Source of the DNA: Methanomicrobiales archaeon
Lineage (GTDB): Archaea > Halobacteriota > Methanomicrobia > Methanomicrobiales > Methanospirillaceae
Assembly (NCBI GenBank): GCA_013415565.1
Contig: JAAEET010000008.1
Span: 1-44,564 of the forward strand
DNA: 44,564 nucleotides
Direction: 5' to 3'
Shown: piece after piece, positions 24,062-32,220 of the stretch
Layout of the letters: each line of letters begins with the position of its first letter
Position numbering within the stretch: the stretch's first letter is position 1
The notes under the pieces: generated by a model
What the model was told of the DNA's origin: nothing
Databases searched by the model: none
The model's input: only the letters and a program-made list of their open reading frames with translations
Translations under genes and position numbers: made by a program

Positions 24062-25363
24062 TTACATCGTCGTAATGGAAAAGAGGTAGGGCAGCATGAT
24101 CAGGGAGAGGAGGATGACCACCATGAGGGTCGAGACCGCCGAGGTTACCACCGGTGCGAACCGGAGCCATCCCCGCCGCTCAAAGGCCCGTTCGACCCCT
24201 TCTTTCAGAATGTAGCCCCCGTCAAGGGGGACCATGGGGATGGCATTGAAGATTCCGACGCTGATATTGATCCACCCGCACCAGAAGAGGAAATGGATGA
24301 TCCCCCAGAAGCCGGCAAAGGGCACGATATAGAACTGCTGGGCAGGGGTCTCAAGGGCGAGGATCCGGAGCGGATTCCCGAAGCCGGTGATATCGAAAGG
24401 AACGGTCAGGAACCGGAGGAACCCGACGGGGGAGATGCTGTCGCCGATGGTATCGAGGATCAGCTGCCCGTCGTAGTACGAGATGCCCATGAATCCTGAT
24501 TCGCGGCCGGGCAGCCCGTCGGGCCATGTCGTGAGCGTCAGCGTATAGGTTGCAGGCACACCATCGTGGAGCACGTTGAGCGTGAGGGTGTCACCGGGCC
24601 GGGTGGCGTTCATGAGTGCCGATACTTCGGCGGGGGTCTGGACGGGTGTTCCGTTCACCGCCTGGATGACCGAGTAGGCGGGCACGCCTGCCTGTTCGGC
24701 GGAGAAGTTCTGGTAGACACCCCCGATCACCGGTCCGGTCACCGGCACGACCAGGCCCATGAGCAGGATCATCACCAGGAAGCAGATTCCTCCGATCACG
24801 ATGTTGTTGGTGATCCCGGCCCCGAACATCCGGATCTTGCGCATTCCCCGGGTCCGGTTGAGGTCTTCTTCATCCGGTTCGACGAAGAACCCGATGGGGA
24901 CTACCAGGAGGAGGGCCCCGACGCTCTTTACCGCGATGTTCTCGACTCGGGAGAGGATGCCGTGGCCGAATTCATGGATGGCGATGGTGATCACGAATGC
25001 CAGCCAGACGGCGATGGTTGAGGGAATATACTCGTTGATTCCCGGGATCAGGAGGATGTTCTGGGGGGCGTAGATGCCGGTCGGCGGCGGCCGGACGGCG
25101 AAGGTATACTGGAGGGAGAGGAAGAGGAGCACGGTCATCCCTACCGAGATGATGACCACCATCACCACCCCGAAGCTCCCGTAGAGGCGGAAGAAGGAGG
25201 AGAATCGTGCGAACCGGTCGAAGAAGCCGACTTTCATGCTCTTGATGGCCATGATCGGGCCGTAGAAGACGATATGGTCGGAGAAGATTCCCCGTATCCT
25301 GATCACTGCCGCTATACTGGCGTAGATCGCGATGAGGAGCAGCAGCACCAGGAGCCAGTCCAT
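24062..25363 (-). CDS. Site-2 protease family (M50) membrane metalloprotease with PDZ domain
   Basis: The 433-residue protein is an intramembrane zinc protease. It has hydrophobic segments at 1-20 and 66-90, the zinc motif HEFGH at 130-134, a PDZ domain (about 215-280: AEQAGVPAYSVIQAVNGTPVQTPAEVSALM), and the second metal-ligand motif NAIPMVPLDGG, with LDG at 380-382. These enzymes cut membrane-embedded substrates, often to release regulators; the target here is unknown. The ycaO gene follows 90 bases downstream, probably with its own promoter. Archaeal homologs are widely conserved. Confidence 0.93.
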   Translation of the reverse strand: MDWLLVLLLLIAIYASIAAVIRIRGIFSDHIVFYGPIMAIKSMKVGFFDRFARFSSFFRLYGSFGVVMVVIISVGMTVLLFLSLQYTFAVRPPPTGIYAPQNILLIPGINEYIPSTIAVWLAFVITIAIHEFGHGILSRVENIAVKSVGALLLVVPIGFFVEPDEEDLNRTRGMRKIRMFGAGITNNIVIGGICFLVMILLMGLVVPVTGPVIGGVYQNFSAEQAGVPAYSVIQAVNGTPVQTPAEVSALMNATRPGDTLTLNVLHDGVPATYTLTLTTWPDGLPGRESGFMGISYYDGQLILDTIGDSISPVGFLRFLTVPFDITGFGNPLRILALETPAQQFYIVPFAGFWGIIHFLFWCGWINISVGIFNAIPMVPLDGGYILKEGVERAFERRGWLRFAPVVTSAVSTLMVVILLSLIMLPYLFSITTM

Positions 25364-25561
25364 TCTTCAGATATGGGGAAGAATGGCAGATAACGGTTTG
25401 GACGGGGGAAACGGGATGAAGCAGGCGCGGGACCATCCCAATACGACCGGAAGAAAAAAACCGTTTGGACCGTCAGTAACCTGGTGCAGGATTTGCTATC
25501 CTGGCCCGGCGGGGTGGAGTCAGGGATGGCCGCCATGGAACCCTCCATGGGATCGGTTTTT
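25364..25561. other. Intergenic region between site-2 protease and RNase HII
   Basis: These 198 bases contain no supported gene. An imperfect direct repeat is present: AACGGTTTGGACGG (about 25391-25404) and ACCGTTTGGACCGT (about 25461-25474), and an inverted repeat CCATGGAACCCTCCATGG-like palindrome near 25532-25549. The protease promoter presumably lies at the left end. I cannot identify an RNA gene here. Confidence 0.4.
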
Positions 25562-26209
25562 TCAGAAGAGCGAAAAGCGCGAGAGATCGGATTGTTCGGC
25601 ACGACAGATGAGGGTCCGGGTCGTTTCCCACGAGGCCCGGGCGCAGGATGGGGGTTTGCCGTGTTCGCGGATGTAGTTCTCAAGAAAGGCGATGGTCCTC
25701 GCGTCCGAGGGATAGCCGCTGCCGATCTCGCCGAATGACGATGAGAGATCACCGATAATCCGGTCCCGGGCGACCTTGGCGACGATGCTTGCCGCCGAGA
25801 CAACCGGACGGTTCTCATCGGCATGGTGCTCGGCCGTGATCCGGCAGGAAAAATCAAGGCAGGCGGCGACCGTCCGCCCGTAGCGGGAGGCGATGACATC
25901 GCAGGCATCGACATAGGCCCGGTGCGGCCGAAGCTCCGCGATCACCCGGGCATGGGCCCGGGCCATGAGCAGGTTCATGCTCCCGCACCGGCGGAGAATA
26001 TCGATATCGGCGGCATCGATCACCAGCACCGCGGTGGGAAGGCTGCCGGTGATGAGGTCGGAGAGGCGGGTTCGTTCCGCCGGCCGGAGGGCTTTTGAAT
26101 CCTTCACGGGGATACCGGAAAGATCACGGGGCGTGCGGCAGGCGACCGCTGCCACCACCAGGGGGCCGAGCACGGCGCCCTTTCCCGCTTCGTCCACCCC
26201 GCAGAACAT
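25562..26209 (-). CDS. rnhB: Ribonuclease HII
   Basis: RNase HII cleaves RNA in RNA-DNA hybrids and removes misincorporated ribonucleotides. The 215-residue product starts MFCGVDEAGKGAVLGPLVVA, with catalytic D6 and E7, and carries VIDAADIDILRRCGSMN and PVVSAASIVAKVARDRIIGDL, the family's C-terminal block. The length is typical. ATG 26209 is chosen over ATG 26230 because the family starts just before GVDEAGKG and GTGATC lies before it at good spacing. The gene is divergent from trkA across 57 bases. Confidence 0.95.
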   Translation of the reverse strand: MFCGVDEAGKGAVLGPLVVAAVACRTPRDLSGIPVKDSKALRPAERTRLSDLITGSLPTAVLVIDAADIDILRRCGSMNLLMARAHARVIAELRPHRAYVDACDVIASRYGRTVAACLDFSCRITAEHHADENRPVVSAASIVAKVARDRIIGDLSSSFGEIGSGYPSDARTIAFLENYIREHGKPPSCARASWETTRTLICRAEQSDLSRFSLF

Positions 26210-26266
26210 CCGATCACAGGTACGATGCACAAATTATTTCAATGCCAATGATGGAAACCCAGAACT

Positions 26267-26935
26267 ATGTACATTATCATTGTCGGGCTCGGCGGGATCG
26301 GGAGGAGCCTGACAGCGCAGTCGGTCGAGCATGGCGACAACGTGGTGATCATCGACCGTAATGAGCAGCGCTGCAGCGATATGCTCGAGCATTACGATGT
26401 CCTGGCCATCACCGGCAATTCGACCGACAAGGCAATCCTCGAGGATGCGGGAATCGACCGTGCCGATGCCCTGGTTGCAACCACCAGCGACGACTCGGTC
26501 AACCTGATGACCTGCTGGCTTGCGAAACGGTACAAGGTCCCAAACGTGGTCTCGATCGTCAACCAGACCGAGCACTCGGATCTCTTCAAGGAGGTCGGGG
26601 TGAAGATCAGCGAGAATCCCGATGAACTGGTGGCATCCCGTCTCTACTACTGGGCCAAGAACCCGATGCTCCAGCAGCTCGCATCCATTCCCGGCGGCAC
26701 CATCTTCGAAGTGGTTGCCGAGAAGGGAGCCCCGATCGTGGACCACGAGATCCGGGAACTCAAGGTCAAGGACTTCGTCTTCATCGCCATCAGGCGGCTT
26801 GGCGGAGAACTGATCATCCCCGGAGGTGCGGTCAAAATCCGGCCCGGCGATACCATCACCGTGTTTACCAAAAAAGAGGCGGAGAGCGAGACCCTCGAGC
26901 TCCTGAACCGCCAGCTGCGCAAATCACCCGATTGA
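26267..26935 (+). CDS. trkA: TrkA-type potassium channel/transport regulator
   Basis: The 222-residue protein has a TrkA-N Rossmann domain ([12 protein letters not shown] at 3-14, [26 protein letters not shown]) and a TrkA-C domain (about 135-220: [48 protein letters not shown]). It binds NAD(H) or nucleotides to gate K+ uptake through a membrane partner, for which no gene is seen in the window. Its last 12 bases overlap the end of the convergent geranylgeranyl reductase gene. Confidence 0.94.
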   Translation: MYIIIVGLGGIGRSLTAQSVEHGDNVVIIDRNEQRCSDMLEHYDVLAITGNSTDKAILEDAGIDRADALVATTSDDSVNLMTCWLAKRYKVPNVVSIVNQTEHSDLFKEVGVKISENPDELVASRLYYWAKNPMLQQLASIPGGTIFEVVAEKGAPIVDHEIRELKVKDFVFIAIRRLGGELIIPGGAVKIRPGDTITVFTKKEAESETLELLNRQLRKSPD

Positions 26936-28120
26936 CGCCATCAGGCCGGCAAGGTCGGCGAGGAGGAGGGGATTTCGCTTGATAATCTCTTTTAGGAGCG
27001 ATATGGTCGAGAAGTCCTTCAAATCGATGGCTTTCGCGGAGTGAATGATGGCATTCAGCTTGGCGTCCGAGAGCGTGATGAACTTCTCCTTGATATGCCA
27101 GTTCCGTTCGATGGTTTTCCCCATGGGGGATTTGCGCCATCTCTCTTCATAGGGCATGAGTGCCTCCCTGGTGCAGCCTCCGTCCGTCATGGCGGCTGCT
27201 CCGACCTGGGCGGCAAGGCGGCCGGTGAACATGGCATTGTAGATACCCCCGCCGGTCATGGGATCCACGACCCGGGCCGCATCACCGACAACCATCAGGC
27301 CGTCCATGACGGTCGATTCCAGGGGACGGCAGACCGGGACCCCGCCAACGATGCACTCGATGGTCTTGCCGGAAGGGAACGTATCTGCGACAAACCGGTC
27401 GAGGTAATCTTTTGCCCGGTTCCCCGGCCCGCTCTTCTTGCCGGAAATCCCGATCCCCACGTTGGCGGACCGCTCCCCCTTGGGGAAGATCCAGAGGTAG
27501 CCTTCCGGAGCGACCTTGTTGCCGAGATAAAAGACGGTAGTGTTGGGGTCGATGTCGATATCGGTCATAAGGTACTGGGCCGAACTCATGATCTCCCGGA
27601 CCGGTACCGTGGTATCAATCCCGCACCACCGGGCGAACTTTGATTCCACGCCGTCAGCAGCGATAGTGAGATCGGCATGGATCTTCTTCCGTGTTCCGCA
27701 GTACTCGATGACAGCACCTTTTACGGCCCCGCCGGTGATGATCGGGGCCGAGGCACGGGTTTTCACCATGACGTCTGCTCCGGCCTCCGCTGCCTGCCAG
27801 ACCAGTTCCCGGTCAAAGAACTTCCGATCGAGGATGTAGCCGACTTTGCTTCCGGCCATCTCGGATGCAAGCTTCATGGAGACGCCGTCGGGGGCGACCA
27901 GTTCGGCGCCGGTCACCTCGGCAGATATCCAGCGTTCATCCGGCTTGATGAACTCTGCAAGCGCTTCTTTCCCGATACCCTCGGCGCACCTGACAGGAGC
28001 CCCGATTGCAGGGCGTTTCTCGATCAGCAGTACGGAGTACCCTGCCGTCGCCGCAGTCCTCGCGGCCAGCGCCCCCCCTGGTCCGCCTCCGATGACGAGG
28101 AGGTCATACGACTCCTTCAT
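26924..28120 (-). CDS. Geranylgeranyl reductase family FAD enzyme
   Basis: This 398-residue flavoprotein matches the digeranylgeranylglycerophospholipid reductase family, which saturates the isoprenoid chains of archaeal membrane lipids. The FAD-binding [26 protein letters not shown] lies at 11-36, followed by [10 protein letters not shown] (about 48-57), [18 protein letters not shown] and [28 protein letters not shown] (about 270-297). The ferredoxin gene just upstream (28117-28287) overlaps its start as ATGA; a Methanosarcina acetivorans reductase is known to require a ferredoxin encoded near it, so this pair probably works the same way. It overlaps trkA at its end by 12 bases. Confidence 0.95.
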   Translation of the reverse strand: MKESYDLLVIGGGPGGALAARTAATAGYSVLLIEKRPAIGAPVRCAEGIGKEALAEFIKPDERWISAEVTGAELVAPDGVSMKLASEMAGSKVGYILDRKFFDRELVWQAAEAGADVMVKTRASAPIITGGAVKGAVIEYCGTRKKIHADLTIAADGVESKFARWCGIDTTVPVREIMSSAQYLMTDIDIDPNTTVFYLGNKVAPEGYLWIFPKGERSANVGIGISGKKSGPGNRAKDYLDRFVADTFPSGKTIECIVGGVPVCRPLESTVMDGLMVVGDAARVVDPMTGGGIYNAMFTGRLAAQVGAAAMTDGGCTREALMPYEERWRKSPMGKTIERNWHIKEKFITLSDAKLNAIIHSAKAIDLKDFSTISLLKEIIKRNPLLLADLAGLMASIG

Positions 28121-28287
28121 TTCGTCACCTCCAGGGCCCCGAGCGGGCAGACCTTGGCGCAGATACCGCAGGAGGTGCAGGTCTCATCGGCTTCAAGGTA
28201 CGCGTCGATCAGCTCGAGCGCACCCTCGGGACAGACCGAGACGCAGCATCCGCAGTACCCGCAGATATCACGGTGAATCTTCAGCAT
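28117..28287 (-). CDS. Two-cluster 4Fe-4S ferredoxin
   Basis: The 56-residue protein has two 4Fe-4S motifs: [14 protein letters not shown] (about 9-22) and [14 protein letters not shown] (about 37-50). The start [12 protein letters not shown] is chosen at 28287 because it precedes the first cluster by the usual eight residues; an upstream extension is unlike protein. It overlaps the reductase gene as ATGA and is its likely electron donor. A TATA-like TATAGCATAAGG lies just upstream on the coding strand, so the leader is short. Confidence 0.93.
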   Translation of the reverse strand: MLKIHRDICGYCGCCVSVCPEGALELIDAYLEADETCTSCGICAKVCPLGALEVTK

Positions 28288-28389
28288 CCTTATGCTATAG
28301 GCAGGGAGCACCCATAATCCTTTCTTCGGGTAACCTGACAAATTCAACGTTTTTCAGAAAAAGAGTGCCAAAATGGGTTTATTTTCCGG

Positions 28390-29514
28390 CTAAAAGAAGG
28401 AAAAGGACCCGTATCTGCCGCCTCCGCCCGGAACCAGGTGCACCCTCGCTGACCGGAAGGCGTCGATGGCCCGCGCGACGCCCTCGTCCACCCGGGCCAG
28501 ATCAGGGACCGGGATCCGGGTCAGGACCCGGATCTCGTCCCCGAACGTTTGAATGAACCGGTCGTACACCATCAGGCAGGATTTCGTTGACGGTGATGAT
28601 GTATCCAGGACATGCCGGATAATCTCCCCGAGGGGGATGATGTGGAGGTAGGGCGGGCGTCGGGTGGGATGCCCGGTCGAGAGCGCGGCTGCCCGGTCGG
28701 CGACCCCTCTCGTTATTCTCCCGCCGTCATCCGGGCACTTCCACCGTGCGGCTTCCGCTTCGGCATGGCTGAACTGACGGAAGCAGCGGGAACAGGCGGT
28801 CCGGTTGTACTTTCCTTCCTCGGGAAAGAAACCGGCATTCAGGAAGATTGCTCCTTCACGGATGGCGTCAATCACGCCGCCCGGAGTCTCCTCGCTCACC
28901 GAGATGCCGGTAAACTCCCGGCCGAGGCGGATCGGATCAGGGCTGTGAGCGTCCGAATTGGAAAGGAACGGGATGCCGGCCAGTTCCGGGATTGCTGCAC
29001 CATAGCTGCTGTCCGCGGAGAGGCCCAGCTCCAGGAAATCGATCGGTTCCACTCCGTAACAGGCCTCCGGCGAATCGAATGACGCATAGAGGGATGTCCA
29101 GGGGGTGAATGCATGGGCGGGGCCGATCAATCCTTCAACGGCATGCACGGACCGGGCAATCTCTTCTCCCGAGAGCCTGACATGCGGCCGGCCGGTCCGG
29201 TGCAGGTTCGTTGCATGCGGTGCAAGCAGGGTCTGCAGATCGCGGCAGCGGTCGAAGGAATCGAGGATGATGAGATGGTGGACACGGTTCCTGTCCTCTA
29301 CCTCGGTAGTGGGAACCACGAGCACCTCTGTATCACCGCGGAGACGTTCCTGCCAGAGTTTCCGCCACCCGTCATGGAGGGCATCACCGCTCCCCAGGAT
29401 CCCGATTCCTTTCCTCGTGCAGGAGGCAATGAGGATATCGGGGAGCATATTCCGGGAGGAGGCGATGGAAAAACAGGAATGTATGTGCAGGTCGCAGAAG
29501 AGCTGCATGCTCAC
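28390..29514 (-). CDS. PHP-domain endonuclease Q-like protein
   Basis: The 374-residue protein starts with the PHP motif CDLHIHSCFS and continues with the EndoQ-type block KGIGILGSGDALHDGW (about 35-50), VPTTEV, GPAHAFTPW, FLSNSDAHSPDP and a zinc-finger-like region (CSRCFRQFSH...WKCPDDGGRITRGVADRAA, about 234-270) that matches the family formerly known as TIGR00375. EndoQ of Thermococcus cuts DNA 5' to deaminated bases (hypoxanthine, uracil), starting repair. It starts in an ATGA overlap with the PAC2 gene. The length is somewhat shorter than EndoQ from Thermococcus (about 420), mainly at the C-terminus. DNA-repair role is inferred from family. Confidence 0.85.
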   Translation of the reverse strand: MSMQLFCDLHIHSCFSIASSRNMLPDILIASCTRKGIGILGSGDALHDGWRKLWQERLRGDTEVLVVPTTEVEDRNRVHHLIILDSFDRCRDLQTLLAPHATNLHRTGRPHVRLSGEEIARSVHAVEGLIGPAHAFTPWTSLYASFDSPEACYGVEPIDFLELGLSADSSYGAAIPELAGIPFLSNSDAHSPDPIRLGREFTGISVSEETPGGVIDAIREGAIFLNAGFFPEEGKYNRTACSRCFRQFSHAEAEAARWKCPDDGGRITRGVADRAAALSTGHPTRRPPYLHIIPLGEIIRHVLDTSSPSTKSCLMVYDRFIQTFGDEIRVLTRIPVPDLARVDEGVARAIDAFRSARVHLVPGGGGRYGSFSFF

Positions 29515-30266
29515 ACGAAATACCGGAGCTCGTCGTCCTGTGAGATCCGGTCCCCGTCAATGAGCTTCTGGAGCATGAACTCCATCTCTTCTGCACGCTG
29601 CTCGAGCAGGGTCGGGTCGATCTCGATTCCCAGGAGGCCGGACAGAACCCGGAGCAGGCTGGCAGCGCTCCGCGGATCCACGAGGTAGCCGGAGGTCTCG
29701 CCCATGAGGCAGATACCCTCCATGCCCCGGGAGAGGCCGAGGCCGAGGAGGAGACCTGCAGCCCCGACGATTCCCCCGCCCGGTTCATCACGGCTGACAA
29801 TCGCACCTGCAGCCTCGACCGCATCCTTGAGATCAGGATGGTTCACCGCACCAAGGACCCGGGGCTCTTCCACCAGGTGGCCGACTCCGTAGCCGCCCAG
29901 CGTGTAGACTCTCTGCACACCGCAGGCTTCAGCGACGTCCAGGTAAGCGTCGGCGAGGAGGTAGTGGCCTTCGGCTGATGTCGCCTGGTAGTCCCCGACA
30001 AGGAAGAGGAACCGGTGATCCTCACCCTCATAGAAGTAGATCTCGTTGTTGGCCAGCCTGACCGTACCCTGTTCGTCGATGATGACCTGGGGCGGGAAGA
30101 AGATGGACTCGATCTCTGCCACCTTCCCGGCCCCGAGCTCCCGGATGAGGTGTTCGGCAACCAGCTTGCCGACATGACCGATCCCCGGGAGCCCTTCGAT
30201 CAGGATCGGCGCCTGGATTCCGTCTTCCGGGGTCCTGTCGATGAACCGGATGGTTATGTCATCCAT
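29511..30266 (-). CDS. PAC2-family (proteasome assembly chaperone) protein
   Basis: The 251-residue protein has the PAC2 signature: APILIEGLPGIGHVGKLVAEHLIRELGA (about 19-46), FFPPQVIIDEQG, YTLGGYGVG (about 121-129) and LGLGLSRGMEGICLMGETSGYLVDPRSAASLLRVL (about 174-208). Eukaryotic PAC2 helps build proteasome rings; archaeal relatives may be chaperones, but function is unproven. The start overlaps nop10 by 13 bases and the stop overlaps the EndoQ-like gene as ATGA. Its place in the Nop10/aIF2-alpha operon is common in euryarchaea. Confidence 0.92.
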   Translation of the reverse strand: MDDITIRFIDRTPEDGIQAPILIEGLPGIGHVGKLVAEHLIRELGAGKVAEIESIFFPPQVIIDEQGTVRLANNEIYFYEGEDHRFLFLVGDYQATSAEGHYLLADAYLDVAEACGVQRVYTLGGYGVGHLVEEPRVLGAVNHPDLKDAVEAAGAIVSRDEPGGGIVGAAGLLLGLGLSRGMEGICLMGETSGYLVDPRSAASLLRVLSGLLGIEIDPTLLEQRAEEMEFMLQKLIDGDRISQDDELRYFV

Positions 30267-30415
30267 GTCCGTGCAATCCTCCGGTACCGGCCGTACCGGT
30301 CTTCAGGAGAGAACCGTGCAGGGTGGGGAGATGCTGTTGCATTCCCGCAGACCGGACAGGTATCCCGGAGCGTGTAGGTAAAATCGAGGGGGCAGCGCCT
30401 GATTCGGGCGGTCAT
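30254..30415 (-). CDS. nop10: Ribosome biogenesis protein Nop10
   Basis: This 53-codon gene encodes archaeal Nop10, a small zinc-ribbon-like component of H/ACA ribonucleoproteins that guide pseudouridylation. The product starts MTARIRRCPLDFTYTLRDTC, has CPVCG just after (about 20-24) and ends with HPARFSPEDRYGRYRR, matching the family's conserved P-x-R-F-S-P-x-D-x-Y-x-x-Y-R motif. It starts in an ATGA overlap with the aIF2-alpha gene (30412-30415) and its end overlaps PAC2 by 13 bases. Because of its length it is easily missed by automatic calls. Confidence 0.95.
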   Translation of the reverse strand: MTARIRRCPLDFTYTLRDTCPVCGNATASPHPARFSPEDRYGRYRRIARTWMT

Positions 30416-31200
30416 GCACTCTTTCCGGACTTGGGTTTCTTGACAAACCTGCCCTCGCCGCCGGCACGCTCAACCACGCCGATAGCCGCACTCGCCGCCT
30501 TTTCGATGGCCTTCTCGGCCTTCTTGTAGTCCGGGGCGGTGACCTTGATCCGGTAGGTCGGGGCTCCCAGGTAGGTGAGCTCGATCTCCGTGTCCGCGAT
30601 CTTCGGTTCGGCACTCCGGAGGGCCCGCCGGATGATGTTCACCCCGTCAGGCTTGGTCGAGGTGAGGATCAGGTTTCCCGCAACCGTAACCCGGGGAACC
30701 TTGACGTTCTCCCGGGCAACGGAGGCGAGTGCATCGACGACTTTTCCGGAGAGACCGGTCTTCCTGAGGGATTCTTCGCCGCCCGAAACGAGTTCTTCGA
30801 AGACCGAGTAGAGGTCACCGTATTTCTTGTAGAGGGCGGCTTTGATCACCTCGGGCTTTTCTCCGGAGGCCTCCGCTGCAAACCCGATCCACTTGGCTGC
30901 CTTCGACTCGTTCTTCCACTCGCGGATCTTCTCCCGACGCTGGTGGTCGTTGACGTCTTTCAGGGAGAGATCAATGTGCCCACGGTTCCTGTCGACGTGG
31001 AGCACCTTGCAGACCACCTTCTGCCCCTCGCGGATATGGTCGCGGATATACTTGATCCATCCCGTGGCAATCTCCGAGATGGGGATCAGGCCTTCGAGCC
31101 CTTCATATTCGTCGAGGGAAACAAACGCTGCGAAGTCCTTGATGTTCCTGACCGTGCAGACCACCAGTTCTCCGGCCGAAGGCCATGATCGCTCACTCAT
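30412..31200 (-). CDS. Translation initiation factor aIF2 subunit alpha
   Basis: The 262-residue protein is aIF2-alpha, which with beta and gamma delivers initiator tRNA to the small ribosomal subunit. It has an N-terminal S1 domain (about 9-83: GELVVCTVRNIKDFAAFVSLDEYEGLEGLIPISEIA, GHIDLSLKDVN), a helical middle domain, and a C-terminal alpha/beta domain (about 170-250). It starts ten bases before eS27's stop and overlaps nop10 at its end. The order eL44, eS27, aIF2-alpha, Nop10 is the conserved euryarchaeal superoperon. Confidence 0.97.
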   Translation of the reverse strand: MSERSWPSAGELVVCTVRNIKDFAAFVSLDEYEGLEGLIPISEIATGWIKYIRDHIREGQKVVCKVLHVDRNRGHIDLSLKDVNDHQRREKIREWKNESKAAKWIGFAAEASGEKPEVIKAALYKKYGDLYSVFEELVSGGEESLRKTGLSGKVVDALASVARENVKVPRVTVAGNLILTSTKPDGVNIIRRALRSAEPKIADTEIELTYLGAPTYRIKVTAPDYKKAEKAIEKAASAAIGVVERAGGEGRFVKKPKSGKSA

Positions 31201-31209
31201 GCGGGTAAC

Positions 31210-31398
31210 TCACTCGTAGGTTTCCAGGATATCTGCTTTAATCTGTGCCTTTCCGCCCGCCGGTTCGGCAAGAACCTTGCCGCAGACCACGCAGTCCACC
31301 ACGGTGCTCGCCTTCTCGAATACGATCTGCTCGTTCTCGCAGTCCGGGCATTTCACCTTGACAAACCTGCTCCGGTTCTTTCGTGACTGTTGTACCAC
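31210..31398 (-). CDS. rps27e: 30S ribosomal protein eS27
   Basis: At 62 residues it matches eS27: a basic N-terminus ([17 protein letters not shown]) and a zinc finger formed by CPDC (about 17-20) and CVVC (about 36-39). It starts four bases after the eL44 stop. Zinc-binding residues are complete. It is translated with eL44 and aIF2-alpha in one operon. Confidence 0.97.
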   Translation of the reverse strand: MVQQSRKNRSRFVKVKCPDCENEQIVFEKASTVVDCVVCGKVLAEPAGGKAQIKADILETYE

Positions 31399-31402
31399 GG
31401 GA

Positions 31403-31681
31403 TCACTCCTTCAGTTCGAATTTTCCGGTCCGGAAACCCTTCCGCAGGTGGGCTTTGCCGCAGACCTTGCAGCGGTACCGGACGTTGATCTTCTTGGTGG
31501 GCTTGTCCCCTCCGGGGACCTTGGAGAACTTGCCCATGTTCCCGACCGTGCTCCTCCGCGCCTTCTGGCGGTCGATCCAGTGGAGACCGGTGGTCTTGCT
31601 CTTCTTCACCTTCTCCACCTCATGGGTCTGGTGATTCCTGCAGAACGGGCAGTAGGTTTTGAATTTCACTGGCATTTTCAT
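31403..31681 (-). CDS. rpl44e: 50S ribosomal protein eL44
   Basis: The 92-residue product matches eL44 (formerly L44e/L36a-like), with [20 protein letters not shown], a CX2C pair (CPFC) near residue 12 and a second pair CKVC near 75, plus the family's [12 protein letters not shown] end. It binds 23S rRNA near the E site. It is the first gene of the operon; a TATA-like CTTAAATATC lies about 55-65 bases upstream on the coding strand, at roughly 31736-31746. Confidence 0.97.
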   Translation of the reverse strand: MKMPVKFKTYCPFCRNHQTHEVEKVKKSKTTGLHWIDRQKARRSTVGNMGKFSKVPGGDKPTKKINVRYRCKVCGKAHLRKGFRTGKFELKE

Positions 31682-32123
31682 GATATTTACCTCGGGTTAC
31701 CCGGTATCGAATATCAGTATTATTTGCCCGGGTTGATATTTAAGATTGTGGGATTGCCAACAATCGCTTAATTCTCTCCGGGAATTCTTTTTCACAGCGA
31801 CTGAAAAAGCAGTGATCCTGTTTCATCTCTGGCTATAAAAAGAATCGTAAGGGGATCGTCCCTCAATATAAATTCTCCGGGTTCTCTTGTGCCCGGGGAG
31901 CTTGGGCAGGCTCGTCTCCAAACCGATGGCATATCAATCAGGAGCGACACGGACCATTTCCGGCCCTTTTTGGGATTTCAGACCACAATTGCGGGTGATT
32001 GGTGATACGGTGATCAAGGAAAAGGTTGCCTGTTTTTCCGGCCGGCAGTTATATGGTCCCGGAAATGTCAGCATCGACTGTATCGATAGGCCCCATTTAT
32101 TGATTATTTCATGAACTCTTCCG

Positions 32124-32141
32124 GTTTGGAATAATCCAAAC
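32124..32141. promoter_or_regulatory. Perfect 7-bp hairpin/palindrome upstream of secreted-protein gene
   Basis: GTTTGGA, loop ATAA, TCCAAAC form an exact inverted repeat just ahead of the AT-rich stretch that may hold the promoter of the gene at 32221. Such a symmetric site next to a TATA box could be a regulator binding site; it could equally be RNA structure from an upstream transcript. Confidence 0.45.
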
Positions 32142-32194
32142 GATGAAAATTATCCATAAAAAACAATTTTGGCTCTCCTTCCGATTGAAACTAT

Positions 32195-32214
32195 CAGCAT
32201 GAAATGCTGGTGAA
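32195..32214 (+). promoter_or_regulatory. Leader hairpin overlapping the ribosome binding site
   Basis: CAGCAT (32195-32200), loop GAA, ATGCTG (32204-32209) form a perfect stem whose 3' arm ends at the first G of the GGTGA ribosome binding site (32209-32213) of the secreted-protein gene. Structure at this spot could tune translation or protect the 5' end of the messenger. Confidence 0.45.
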
Positions 32215-32220
32215 ATTTTA

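Larger units (their letters stand above)
31682..32220. other. 539-base AT-rich intergenic region
   Basis: No protein gene is convincing here. It holds the eL44 promoter at its left edge and several plus-strand TATA-like elements: CTATAAAAA near 31834 and CAATATAAATTC near 31865. A hairpin CCGGG...CCCGG (about 31878-31897) follows the second, so a short untranslated transcript could start there. Near the right end are a perfect hairpin GTTTGGA-ATAA-TCCAAAC (32124-32141), a possible promoter CCATAAAAAAC (about 32154-32164), and a hairpin (32195-32209) touching the ribosome binding site of the next gene. Confidence 0.5.

Noticed and set aside
25484-25738. An 84-residue frame between the site-2 protease and RNase HII
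   Set aside because: It overlaps the end of the RNase HII gene on the other strand and has no ribosome binding site or family resemblance.
31887-32114. A 75-residue frame in the large intergenic region
   Set aside because: No ribosome binding site, no motifs and low-quality composition; it probably arises by chance.
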